64,000 bases of DNA from Pseudomonadota bacterium. GTDB lineage: Bacteria > Myxococcota_A > UBA796 > UBA9615. The position numbers and the translations under genes were made by a program. A model generated the notes under the pieces. It was given only the letters and a program-made list of their open reading frames with translations. It did no database searches and was not told where the DNA came from. Below are positions 33,727 to 41,802 of this stretch, piece by piece. The stretch spans positions 124,001 to 188,000 of the forward strand of contig JAAESI010000030.1 in assembly GCA_024229515.1 (NCBI GenBank). Reading direction: 5' to 3'. Position 1 is the first letter of the stretch; every line of letters starts with the position of its first letter.

Positions 33727-34338
33727 GTGAAGGTCGCTCAACGCCCCGAGTTGCTCCACACCGTCGTGGTCGGAACGGCGGTCACGATGGCGGGGTACGT
33801 CGTCGCTTTCCTCTGCAGCTCGGCCCTCGCGACCTTCATCTACAACGGCCGTGGGCAGGCGCTGGACCCGACGAACCCGTGGATTGTGTTCGGATTCGCG
33901 GCCGCCTCCTGGCCCGCCTACCTGGGGTTGGCGGTGGGCGGTCGGGGGCTGGAGGACGTCACCGCGCAGGTATCGGCCGCGGCCGCGTCGTTGCTCGCGG
34001 TGGCGCTCTCGGCGACGGGGCTGCTGCTGCTGCCCGATGCGATCGTGGTGCAGCTGCTGAGCTCGGTGGTGATCTGCGCGCTGCTGGGCGGATCGTCCAT
34101 GCCCGGGGAGTTTCGCCGCGGCCTTGGGGGTGCGATCGGGGGCGGCCTCGCGGGCATCCCTCTGGGTCTGATGGAACTGGGCCGGGAGACCGTCGTGGAG
34201 TGGGCGAGCGCGAACTGGGCGTACGGCACCGAGACCAACGCCGCCGTCGAGCTGTCCACCCTCCTGGTGCAGGCGGGGTGCGCGGGACTGGCCTTCTGGA
34301 TTCTGGTCCCCCTCGGGGAGCGGCTGCTCGATCGCTGA
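33727..34338 (+). CDS. Multi-pass membrane protein of unknown function
   Basis: 203 residues from GTG 33727; an ATG nine codons upstream (33700) is in frame but overlaps the divergent start. Five hydrophobic helices are visible (TAVTMAGYVVAFLCSSALA, AAASLLAVALSATGLLLLP, GGAIGGGLAGIPLGLMEL, LLVQAGCAGLAFWILVPLG and one near residue 50). No charged catalytic motif. No family recognised. Confidence 0.65.
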   Translation: MKVAQRPELLHTVVVGTAVTMAGYVVAFLCSSALATFIYNGRGQALDPTNPWIVFGFAAASWPAYLGLAVGGRGLEDVTAQVSAAAASLLAVALSATGLLLLPDAIVVQLLSSVVICALLGGSSMPGEFRRGLGGAIGGGLAGIPLGLMELGRETVVEWASANWAYGTETNAAVELSTLLVQAGCAGLAFWILVPLGERLLDR

Positions 34339-34430
34339 GGGACCTGGGCGGCCCGCCGGGCGTCGGTTGGCCCTGGGCAGATGCCCCCGCTAGACTTCAC
34401 GCTTCTGGTACCCCGGAGGAGCCCTCATTC

Positions 34431-35015
34431 ATGTCCGATCTGCGCTGCTTGCTCGCCCTCAGTTTCCTCTGCCTCGGGTTCGTCCTGACCGGCTGCCCCG
34501 ACGACGACGATGACTCTGCCGTCGCCGACGACGACGACGCGACGGACGACGACGACGCGACGGACGACGACGACGCGACGGACGACGACGACGCGACGGA
34601 CGACGACGACGCGACGGACGACGACGACAGCGCCGGTGATGACGACGACGACTCCAGCGCGGGCGACGACGACGACGCGGTCGAGCTGACGACCTTCAGC
34701 TGGGTCTTCGACAACGTGGTCAGCACCAACTGCAGCTGCCACGCCGGCACCGAGCACAGCACCGGCTTCGCCTTCAACGGCGACCAGCAGACCCTGTACG
34801 ACGTGTGGGTTGGAGTCGCCTCCAGCGAGCTCCCCACGATGGCTCGCGTGGAGCCCAGCGACGCAGCCAACAGCTACGTGATGAACAAGCTCGACGGCAC
34901 CCACGAGGGCGTGGGCGGAAGCGGTAGCCAGATGCCGCTGACGGGCTGCTGCCTGGACGAGGGCACGCGCGACAACATCCGCGAGTGGATCGAGGACGGC
35001 GCGCAGAACAACTAG
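34431..35015 (+). CDS. Asp-repeat lipoprotein with CxCH heme-like domain
   Basis: 194 residues from ATG 34431 with GGAGG upstream and TAGACT about 40 bases before. The signal peptide ends FVLTGC (lipobox). Residues 25-85 are a linker of DDDDAT units, encoded by an 18-bp tandem repeat. The C-terminal 110 residues resemble the small cytochrome-c-like domains of delta-proteobacterial and planctomycete lipoproteins: NCSCHAG near the start, RVEPSDAANSYVMNKLDGTH, QMPLTG and IREWIEDGA. The usual CxxCH is CSCH here, so covalent heme attachment is doubtful. Likely an exported redox or binding protein. Confidence 0.75.
   Translation: MSDLRCLLALSFLCLGFVLTGCPDDDDDSAVADDDDATDDDDATDDDDATDDDDATDDDDATDDDDSAGDDDDDSSAGDDDDAVELTTFSWVFDNVVSTNCSCHAGTEHSTGFAFNGDQQTLYDVWVGVASSELPTMARVEPSDAANSYVMNKLDGTHEGVGGSGSQMPLTGCCLDEGTRDNIREWIEDGAQNN
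34527..34628 (+). repeat. 18-bp tandem repeat encoding DDDDAT
   Basis: Five identical copies of GACGACGACGACGCGACG followed by 12 bases of a sixth. Perfect copies with unchanged codons indicate recent expansion by slippage. Confidence 0.92.
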
Positions 35016-35040
35016 CGGTCGCCGATCTGGCTGACCCCGG

Positions 35041-35046
35041 TACACT
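35041..35046 (+). promoter_or_regulatory. -10 hexamer TACACT, eight bases before methyltransferase ATG
   Basis: TACACT, eight bases, then ATG, with no Shine-Dalgarno. It is a leaderless candidate and the only promoter-like signal I see ahead of the defence cassette. Confidence 0.45.
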
Positions 35047-35054
35047 CCGGGGCC

Positions 35055-36425
35055 ATGACGATCCAGGTCCCCGTCAGCGGCGCAGGCGCCGCCGCTGGCG
35101 CCGCTGTAGCACCGCGCCCCTTCCGGCTCGCTTCCTTCTTTGCGGGGATCGGCGGGTTCGACCTCGGCTTCGAACGCGCAGGCTTTGAGTCGGTCTTCCA
35201 TTGCGAGATCAACCCCTTCTGCCAGAAGGTGCTGGAGCGGCACTGGCCCGACTCCATGCTGCGCGGCGACATCGTCAATGACGTGACCGCCGCGGAGATC
35301 CCCAACGCCGACGTCTGGGCCGCGGGGTTCCCCTGCCAGGACGTCTCCGTCGCCCGCGGCGCCAAGGGGCGTGCGGGGCTCGACGGCGCCCGCTCGGGGC
35401 TCTTCTTCCGCTTCGCCGAGCTGGTCGAAGAGCGCCTCCCGCGCGCGATCCTCCTGGAGAACGTCCAGGGACTGCTGAACTCCAACGAGGGGCGGGACTT
35501 CCGCCTCGTGCTCGACCGCCTCCTGGGGCTCGGCTACGGCGTCGCCTGGCGCGTCGTCAACAGCCGCTACTTCGGGGCTCCCCAGTCGCGCCCCCGCACG
35601 TTCATCGTCGCCTCGTACGGCACCGCCGACATCGCCGCCCACGCGTTGTTCGAGCCCGAAGGCTCCAAGACACCCGCGGGCTCCCGCGCCGGCTTCATCA
35701 CCCCCGACGACCAGCACACCGGCTTCCCTGTCGTGCCCCGGGTGGGCTACTGCCTGGCCGCCACGTCGGGCCGCCACACGGGCACCGACTGGAGCCGCTC
35801 CTACGTCAGCTACAAGGACCGTGTCCGTCGTTTGACCCCGACCGAGTGCGAGGGGCTGCAGGGCTTCCCGGTCGGCTGGACGCTGCTGCCGGGCGACGCC
35901 AAGCTCGACCCCGACGAGATCGACACCGCGCGCTACCACGCCCTCGGCAACGCCGTGACCGTGGACGTTGTGCGCTGGGTCGCGGCCCGCCTGAAGCAGA
36001 GCCTGGAGGAGGCGCCGCCCCGCATCACCCCGATGCAGACGGCCCTGGCGATCGACGCAACCGAGCGCGCCCGCCGCTACGTGGAGAGCCTGTCCAAGGC
36101 CGAGCCCGCGTTCCGCACCAAGAAGGCCCAGCCCCTGCAGCTGACCCGGCTGCACGGCGTCATCGACCAGGAGGCCAAGTACAAGTGGGCCACCGGCGGG
36201 GTCGCGTTCGCCACCAGCGGCGTGCAGGGTCGGCCCAGCGCGGCGCCGGCCGAGCCAGTGATGGCGACGCTCGGCGACATCATCCAGCGCGGCAAGGTCC
36301 GCGACCGCTACTTCCTCAGCCCCAACGCCGCCGAGGGGATCCTCCGGCGGGTCAAGAGTCAGAACCGAACGCTGTTCGGCCCCCTGCACGACGCGCTGGA
36401 GAAGCTCGCCCAGAAGGAGGGCTGA
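35055..36425 (+). CDS. DNA (cytosine-5) methyltransferase
   Basis: 456 residues. C5-methyltransferase motifs are intact: FFAGIGGFDLGFERAGF (I, near residue 28), GFPCQDVSVARG (IV with catalytic Cys, near 98), ILLENVQGLLN (VI), SRYFGAPQSRPR (VIII), RRLTPTECEGLQGFP (IX) and YHALGNAVTV (X). The target recognition region between VIII and IX is short. About 130 residues follow motif X, an extension that most such enzymes lack and which may contact partner proteins. It is followed without a gap by the McrB-like gene. Role: self-marking in the cassette to 40323. Confidence 0.94.
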   Translation: MTIQVPVSGAGAAAGAAVAPRPFRLASFFAGIGGFDLGFERAGFESVFHCEINPFCQKVLERHWPDSMLRGDIVNDVTAAEIPNADVWAAGFPCQDVSVARGAKGRAGLDGARSGLFFRFAELVEERLPRAILLENVQGLLNSNEGRDFRLVLDRLLGLGYGVAWRVVNSRYFGAPQSRPRTFIVASYGTADIAAHALFEPEGSKTPAGSRAGFITPDDQHTGFPVVPRVGYCLAATSGRHTGTDWSRSYVSYKDRVRRLTPTECEGLQGFPVGWTLLPGDAKLDPDEIDTARYHALGNAVTVDVVRWVAARLKQSLEEAPPRITPMQTALAIDATERARRYVESLSKAEPAFRTKKAQPLQLTRLHGVIDQEAKYKWATGGVAFATSGVQGRPSAAPAEPVMATLGDIIQRGKVRDRYFLSPNAAEGILRRVKSQNRTLFGPLHDALEKLAQKEG

Positions 36426-38132
36426 GTGGCGGTCTTCGTCGTTCGGATCGGCAAGGACGTCCCCCAGGACGCGCTCGACATCCACGAGGGCCGCGAGCTT
36501 CCCTTCCTCATCGACGCCTCCTGCAAGCAGGTCCCCGGCCACCTGAAGGAGGGGGACGGCGTGCTCGTCTGGCTGGGTTCGGACAACAACAAGGGTGCGC
36601 CGACGGAGTGGAAGCAAGGGCTGCGGGCCATCGGCACCGTCTACAAGGCGGAGGTGGAGTCCTGGGCCGACGAGTCCGCCGTCACGGTGCAGGTGGAGTA
36701 CACCCTCCCCCGCAGCCTCACTCGTCTGGGCCTCATCAAGACCGCGCCGGCGCTGTACGAGCACGTCGCGCGCATGCCCGTCCTGGGGATCGAGTCGTTC
36801 GCGAACCAGACGATCCAGGAGCTCAAGACCGGTCCCGGGCAGTCGCCCTCGGCGTTGATTGAGACGCTGGAGCGGGCCGCGCCGGGGACCCGCCAGGCAC
36901 TGGCGGCGATCGTTCCGTTTCAGCCCTACACGCACTACGTACCGCCAGTTCCGGACCGTCCGCCGAAGCCCGGCGGGGGCAGCGACGGGATGCCGACGGG
37001 ACCGTCCGCGGAGGTGCTCCAGCGGGTGCTCCGCGAACTGACCGACACGGGGTTCCAACTCGAGCCCTGGCTGTTGGCGGCGTTCGTGGCCGCTGCGCGC
37101 ACCAAGCCGTTCCTGATCCTCGCGGGCATCTCGGGCACGGGGAAGTCCCTGCTCCCCACCCGGGTCGCATCGGTCACGGGCGCTTCGCGAGCGGTCGCGG
37201 CGGTGACGCCCGCGTGGACCGATTCCAGTGAGCTGATCGGCTACACGGATCTGGAGGGGACCTTCCGCCCGGGCCCGTTCCTGAAGGCCGCGCGCGACGC
37301 CGCGGCGTCCGATCAGCGGGAGCACTTCTTCCTCCTGGACGAGATGAACCTCGCCCGCGTGGAGCACTACTTCGCCGAGGCCCTCAGCGGCATGGAGGAG
37401 CGCAGCAACCCCCTGGTCCAAGGCGTGCTCCCGGACGCGGCGGCCGACGAGTGGGGTGGGGTGACCCTGCCGCCGAACCTCCTCGTGGTGGGCACCGTCA
37501 ACATGGACGAGAGCACCCACGGCTTCAGTCGGAAGGTGCTGGACCGCGCGTTCACCATCGAGATGTCGAGCCCGGACCTCGCCAAACGTCTCGGCTCGCT
37601 GAAGACCCCCGGGGACGTGGCCGATCTGGGCAGCGCGGCCTGGGCCCCGGTGGCGCGACGGGTCGCGCTGGATGCCGGCTTCTCGGACGAGCAGAACCTG
37701 GTCATCGACCGCGCGATCGAGGTCCTCAAGGAGATCAACCGGCTCCTGCGCAAGGCGTCGCTGCAGGTGGGGCTTCGGGTGCGTGACGAGCTGTCGCTCT
37801 TCCTGGTCCACGCCCTGCCCCTGACGTCGCTGTTCGAGGACGGTGACGGCAACGCCGTCGACCCGCTGGATCTCGGCCTCTTGATGAAGATCCTTCCCCG
37901 CATCGAGGGTGGCTCAGCGGCGATCTCCCGGTTGCTCACCGACCTCCTGGGTTGGTGCTCGGACGGCGATGACGAGACCCTCACCCGGGATGAGCTCGTC
38001 GCCGCCTGGAGGGACGCGGGACACCCCGAGGTGCATCCCACTGCCGGCCTCGCCTACCCGCGCACTACCGCCCGCCTCTGCCTCATGTGGGACCGGCTGG
38101 AGAGCGAAGGCTTCACCTCGTACTGGCTGTGA
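36426..38132 (+). CDS. McrB-like AAA+ NTPase of restriction cassette
   Basis: 568 residues from GTG 36426, immediately after the methyltransferase stop. The N-terminal 130 residues (VFVVRIGKDVPQDALDIHEG, GDGVLVWLGSDNNKG, LRAIGTVYKAEVES) look like a PUA/EVE-type modified-base reader. The motor has GISGTGKS (Walker A, near 237), HFFLLDEMNLARVEHYF (Walker B), GTVNMDESTHGFSRKVLDRA (the sensor region where McrB GTPases carry MNTxD), so GTP versus ATP use is open. The stop overlaps the nuclease GTG. It is expected to bind target DNA and drive the partner nuclease. Confidence 0.88.
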   Translation: MAVFVVRIGKDVPQDALDIHEGRELPFLIDASCKQVPGHLKEGDGVLVWLGSDNNKGAPTEWKQGLRAIGTVYKAEVESWADESAVTVQVEYTLPRSLTRLGLIKTAPALYEHVARMPVLGIESFANQTIQELKTGPGQSPSALIETLERAAPGTRQALAAIVPFQPYTHYVPPVPDRPPKPGGGSDGMPTGPSAEVLQRVLRELTDTGFQLEPWLLAAFVAAARTKPFLILAGISGTGKSLLPTRVASVTGASRAVAAVTPAWTDSSELIGYTDLEGTFRPGPFLKAARDAAASDQREHFFLLDEMNLARVEHYFAEALSGMEERSNPLVQGVLPDAAADEWGGVTLPPNLLVVGTVNMDESTHGFSRKVLDRAFTIEMSSPDLAKRLGSLKTPGDVADLGSAAWAPVARRVALDAGFSDEQNLVIDRAIEVLKEINRLLRKASLQVGLRVRDELSLFLVHALPLTSLFEDGDGNAVDPLDLGLLMKILPRIEGGSAAISRLLTDLLGWCSDGDDETLTRDELVAAWRDAGHPEVHPTAGLAYPRTTARLCLMWDRLESEGFTSYWL

Positions 38133-39772
38133 CTGACGCCCCGCTGTTCGAGGTTCGCACCGCCGCGGTCTGGTTCCGCTGGTACGGACCGGATCGGGGG
38201 GCAGGGGGCACCGTCACCGCGAGCATCGGAGAGCCGTCGGCCCAGCCCCGCCTGTTCGAGGAGACGAAGTACCGGGTCGATGCCCGGTCACTGATTCCCG
38301 GTCGTCGGTTGACGCTTTGGCACGAAGATCCGGAGCTGCGTCGCAAGCTCCTGCGCAAAGCCCCCGGCGAGGTCTCCGGGCCCGTCAACTTCAAGTCCTG
38401 GGCCGGCCTCAGCCGCTTCGTCGTCGAGGTGAGGGACGCGCCGGGACTGACGGTCGACGTGGAGGTCTTTCCCAGCAAGCTCGACTACCGCGCCGACTAC
38501 CACGCCATGCGCGATTCGCTCGACGAGATAGCGGAAGGGGTCGCCTGGTCCTGGCTCGCGCCGACGCTCGCGGGGGTCGAGGGCCGCCCCGAGCGAGGCG
38601 AGGGACCGGGCTGGCTCCACGTGCTCCGACGCTTGCTTCCGCGCCTCGAGCGGGGGCTGGCCCAAGCGGCCCGTCGGCCTCTTCGGATGCTCCGGCCCGA
38701 GCCCACCGAGCTGGCTCCCCATCGCATCCGCCGGGTGACGGCAGCCACCCGCGCGGCCGTACGACGGCGTGGACGGGGGGCATCCACGTTGCCCACGACG
38801 GTCGTCGAGCCGTCCTCCGACGTGCCCGAGCACCGCTGGCTGCGCCTCCGCATTCTCGCGCTGCTGCGCCGCCTCGCACCGATCGTCGCGGCGGAGCGAC
38901 GGGCCCTCGACGAGGCCGCCGCTGCCACGCCGGTGCGCACCCCGGGGCCCCGACGTCAGGCCCGCGCCGCCGAACTGGAGCAGATGGAGGAGCGGCTGGC
39001 GGCGCTGCTGAACCGCGCCCCGTTGCGCGGGGTCTCCGGCCCCGTACCGGTGGGGTTCTCGTCGCTCCGCCTGCTCCGGACCCCGGGGTACCGCGCGGCC
39101 TACGGCGCCCTGATGGCGGTGGACCGGGGGCTCCGGTTCGATGGCTCGTCGCTGCACCTGCCGATCAAGCGGCTCAGCACCCTGTACGAGGCGTGGGGGC
39201 TGCTCTTCCTGTTGGAGGCGCTGGAGGAGGCCGAGGCCGACCCCATCGGGCCCGACGATGCGGTCGCGATCGACGGTGTGGGGACGGCCGTGATCCGGTT
39301 CGTCGACGGCCAGACCTTCCGCTTCTCGCTGGCTCGCCGCGGGGGTGGCGTCGCGACGCTGCACTTCAACCCGTACCTCAAGAAGCTCGCCAGCCAGCGC
39401 AAACTGGCGCACCGGCGTTGGATCCTCGTGGACCAGCATCCGGACTACGTGATCGAGATCGAGCGTCCGGACGGCTCGCGCACCGTCTACGCCCTGGACG
39501 CGAAGTACCGCGTGGCCAAGGGAGGCGCGGCGCCCCCGTCGGACAGCTACCAGGTGCTGCACCGCTACCGAGATGCGCTGATGCTCGGTCCCAACGCGGA
39601 GCGCGAGACGGTCGAGGCCGTGATCCTCTTCCCGATGAACGCCGACCGGAACGCTGACTTCCTGGCGTCGCCCCACTTCGCCGCCATCTCGGGCGCGGGT
39701 CTGGGGGCCATTCCGCTGACCCCGTCGAACACCGCGCCGCTGACCGCCTGGGTCGACCGGATTCTGGGCTGA
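38129..39772 (+). CDS. DUF2357/DUF524 PD-(D/E)XK nuclease, McrC-like partner
   Basis: 547 residues from GTG 38129, overlapping the McrB-like stop (GTGA). The N-terminal 160 residues match DUF2357 (WAGLSRFVVEVRDAPGLTVD, VFPSKLDYRADYHAMRDSL). The middle is Arg-rich and helical. The C-terminal 190 residues have the nuclease core: STLYEAWGLLFLLEALEEA, HPDYVIEIERPDGSRT, LDAKYRVAKG (DxK) and YQVLHRYRDALML. This is the virus-defence family often paired with McrB ATPases. It should be the cutting subunit. Confidence 0.87.
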   Translation: MTDAPLFEVRTAAVWFRWYGPDRGAGGTVTASIGEPSAQPRLFEETKYRVDARSLIPGRRLTLWHEDPELRRKLLRKAPGEVSGPVNFKSWAGLSRFVVEVRDAPGLTVDVEVFPSKLDYRADYHAMRDSLDEIAEGVAWSWLAPTLAGVEGRPERGEGPGWLHVLRRLLPRLERGLAQAARRPLRMLRPEPTELAPHRIRRVTAATRAAVRRRGRGASTLPTTVVEPSSDVPEHRWLRLRILALLRRLAPIVAAERRALDEAAAATPVRTPGPRRQARAAELEQMEERLAALLNRAPLRGVSGPVPVGFSSLRLLRTPGYRAAYGALMAVDRGLRFDGSSLHLPIKRLSTLYEAWGLLFLLEALEEAEADPIGPDDAVAIDGVGTAVIRFVDGQTFRFSLARRGGGVATLHFNPYLKKLASQRKLAHRRWILVDQHPDYVIEIERPDGSRTVYALDAKYRVAKGGAAPPSDSYQVLHRYRDALMLGPNAERETVEAVILFPMNADRNADFLASPHFAAISGAGLGAIPLTPSNTAPLTAWVDRILG

Positions 39773-39773
39773 C

Positions 39774-40323
39774 ATGGCGCTGTCCCGCAGCCAGCAGATG
39801 GCGCGCGTCAAGAGCACCAACACGCGTCCCGAGCAGCTCCTGCGCACCCGCCTCTGGGCGCGCGGCCTGCGGTACCGCAAGCAGCGCAAGGTGCTCGGGT
39901 TCAGGCCTGACCTGACCTTCGTGGGAGCGCGGTTGGTCGTCTTCGTCGACGGCTGCTTCTGGCACGGCTGCCCCACCCACTACGTCTTTCCGCGGAGCCG
40001 CCGGAGTACTGGACGGCCAAGCTGGAGCGGAACGTGCGGCGCGATCGGGAGCAGACCCGTCGGCTCCTGGACGAAGGCTGGCGGGTCTTCCGGCTGCTCG
40101 AGCACGAACGACCCACGACCTGGAGGACTGCCTCGCGCGGGTGGAAGAAGCGGTGGGGGGCGGGAGCCCGCCGTTCGAGACCCGGCGGATCGTGCGCGTC
40201 GTCCCCCTGCCCGGCCCCGAGGACCGCGAGGTGCGGCACCAGGTCGATCTGCTCGACGCGAACTGGACCAGCGAGGCCGCCTGCGCTCGCGTCATCACGC
40301 GCTTCCGTCGCGTGGGGGAGTAG
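39774..40323 (+). pseudogene. vsr: Very-short-patch repair endonuclease Vsr, frameshifted
   Basis: Begins ATG 39774, two bases after the nuclease gene. The first 77 codons are typical Vsr: SRSQQMARVKSTNTRPE, LGFRPDLTFVGARLVVFVDG and DGCFWHGCPTHY. Near 39998-40004 the frame must shift to continue as PEYWTAKLERNVRRDREQTR, and near 40110-40114 it shifts again to DLEDCLARVEEAV, ending at TAG 40321. Each shift is repaired by one extra C in a C run. Vsr nicks T:G mismatches from deaminated 5-methylcytosine and usually travels with C5 methyltransferases. The gene may be intact if the two bases are sequencing errors. Confidence 0.85.
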
Positions 40324-40326
40324 GCG

Positions 40327-41802
40327 CTAGTCGACCGGCACGACCTCGAAGCCGTCGCCTCGTTCGAAGACCACGTGGGTCACCCCTTCGCTCCGTGCCG
40401 CCGCGATCAACTGCTCGGGGGAGGCCGCTCGAATCCCCGCCTCCATCCGCCGCCGCAGTTCCGCGCCGCGGGCCCCTGGGCGCCGGTCCGCAATGAGCGG
40501 TTCGTCCAGCGGCAGGCACGCACAGGCCACCTCGATCCGTCGCTTCCACTCCAGCGCGACGCTGCGATCGAACAGCCCTTCGCCCCCGTCCTTCCACGTC
40601 ACGAAGATCGCGCGTCGGGCCACGACCCGGACCGAATCGAACCGGTGGGGCGGCACCATCACGAGGCTGTCCACGGGCAGGTTCGCGAGCTCTCGGGCGA
40701 GCTCTTGCTCCGGCCCCGGCGAACCCGTGGGGTGGAAGTGGGCGCGGTCTCCGTCCGGGGACCAGCGGCCGATAGCAGCAGCCGCTAGCAGGCACGCCAA
40801 ACCGACCCCGACGTTGCACGGGCGGCGAATCCGAGCCACTGCGGCGGCCCCGCCTACGACGACGACGAGGCGGGCGGCCTGCGCCGGCTCCAGCTGCAGC
40901 GCGAGGGAGGAGCCCGCGAGGCCGAGGGCCACGCCGACGGTCCCGTACACGACGGTCCCGACGAGGAACCAGCGGACCTCGGCTCGTCGTGCGAAGGCGA
41001 ACCCGGCCGCGAGGAAGACGCCCGTCACGACGAAGTCGCGGATTGGCCACACCGCGGGGTCCAGGTGGTGGCCCGCCCGCAGGTAGATGAGCCGCGCCCA
41101 GAGCTCGTCCACGATCGGCTGCGAGGGTCCCCCGGTCGCGATCCAGAGGAGGACGACGGGGCTCGCGCCGAGGAGGAACGCGCCCGTGTTCCGCGTCGCT
41201 TGCCGAGGGTCTCGTTCCGGGGCTGCTGCGGCCGCCATCCCGGCAGCGCACGCCACCGCCGACGGAGCGTGAACACAGAGCGCCGCACCCACCAGGGCGA
41301 ACGCGGCCGTCGATCGACCCGCGAGCAGCCAGCTGACCGCGAGCAGCTCCATCGGGAGCGCCACGCCGCGGGGCAGCAGCAGCGGGTCCAACGTGTCGAC
41401 GCCCCCGACCACGGGCCACGCCACGGCGCCGACCAGCAGGACGAGCGGGGCGGCCTCGTCGGCCTCCAGCGCTGCCATGAGCCGCATGAGGGCCCATCCG
41501 GTGGCGAACAGGACCGCGAGGTGGAGCAGGCCCGCGGCCCGCGGTCCGGGGGCGGGGAGCATCCACAGCAGGCTGGGGTGCGCGCGGGCGGCGTGGGCGA
41601 GGAGGTCGCCGACCCAGGGCCCGGGGTCCAGGAATGCGACGTGGGTTCCGTGATCGGCGACGCCGTACTCGTACCCGTTGCACAGCAGCGCGAGCACGAC
41701 GAAGCACGCCGCTCCGGCCGCCGTTCGACGTGGAGCCTCTACCTGCGTCGAGACGCCTGGTACTCCCGCAGCGCTTGCTTGGCGGGATCGTCCAGCTGCC
41801 AC
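40327..41802 (-). CDS. Polytopic membrane protein, DUF6798-like
   Basis: 491 residues from GTG 41802, overlapping the zinc-ribbon gene by 64 bases; no later start keeps the first helix (ACFVVLALLCNGYEYG). About nine to ten membrane helices fill residues 30-340. The C-terminal soluble part (about 350-490) contains VMVPPHRFDSVRVVARRAIF, VTWKDGGEGLFDRSVALEW and VTHVVFERGDGFEVV, the pattern of DUF6798 and of membrane glycosyltransferase-like proteins. Function unknown. It follows the zinc-ribbon gene and convergently meets the vsr relic three bases away. Confidence 0.72.
   Translation of the reverse strand: MAAGRSRQASAAGVPGVSTQVEAPRRTAAGAACFVVLALLCNGYEYGVADHGTHVAFLDPGPWVGDLLAHAARAHPSLLWMLPAPGPRAAGLLHLAVLFATGWALMRLMAALEADEAAPLVLLVGAVAWPVVGGVDTLDPLLLPRGVALPMELLAVSWLLAGRSTAAFALVGAALCVHAPSAVACAAGMAAAAAPERDPRQATRNTGAFLLGASPVVLLWIATGGPSQPIVDELWARLIYLRAGHHLDPAVWPIRDFVVTGVFLAAGFAFARRAEVRWFLVGTVVYGTVGVALGLAGSSLALQLEPAQAARLVVVVGGAAAVARIRRPCNVGVGLACLLAAAAIGRWSPDGDRAHFHPTGSPGPEQELARELANLPVDSLVMVPPHRFDSVRVVARRAIFVTWKDGGEGLFDRSVALEWKRRIEVACACLPLDEPLIADRRPGARGAELRRRMEAGIRAASPEQLIAAARSEGVTHVVFERGDGFEVVPVD

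Noticed and set aside
34527..34628. Possible CRISPR array
   Set aside because: Units are 18 bases with no spacers and encode an in-frame DDDDAT linker.
34425..37811. Very long open frame on the minus strand, over 1100 codons
   Set aside because: It runs antiparallel to the lipoprotein, methyltransferase and McrB-like genes, which have clear motifs. Its product is low-complexity Arg/Val/Ala/Gly, as expected for a shadow in GC-rich DNA.
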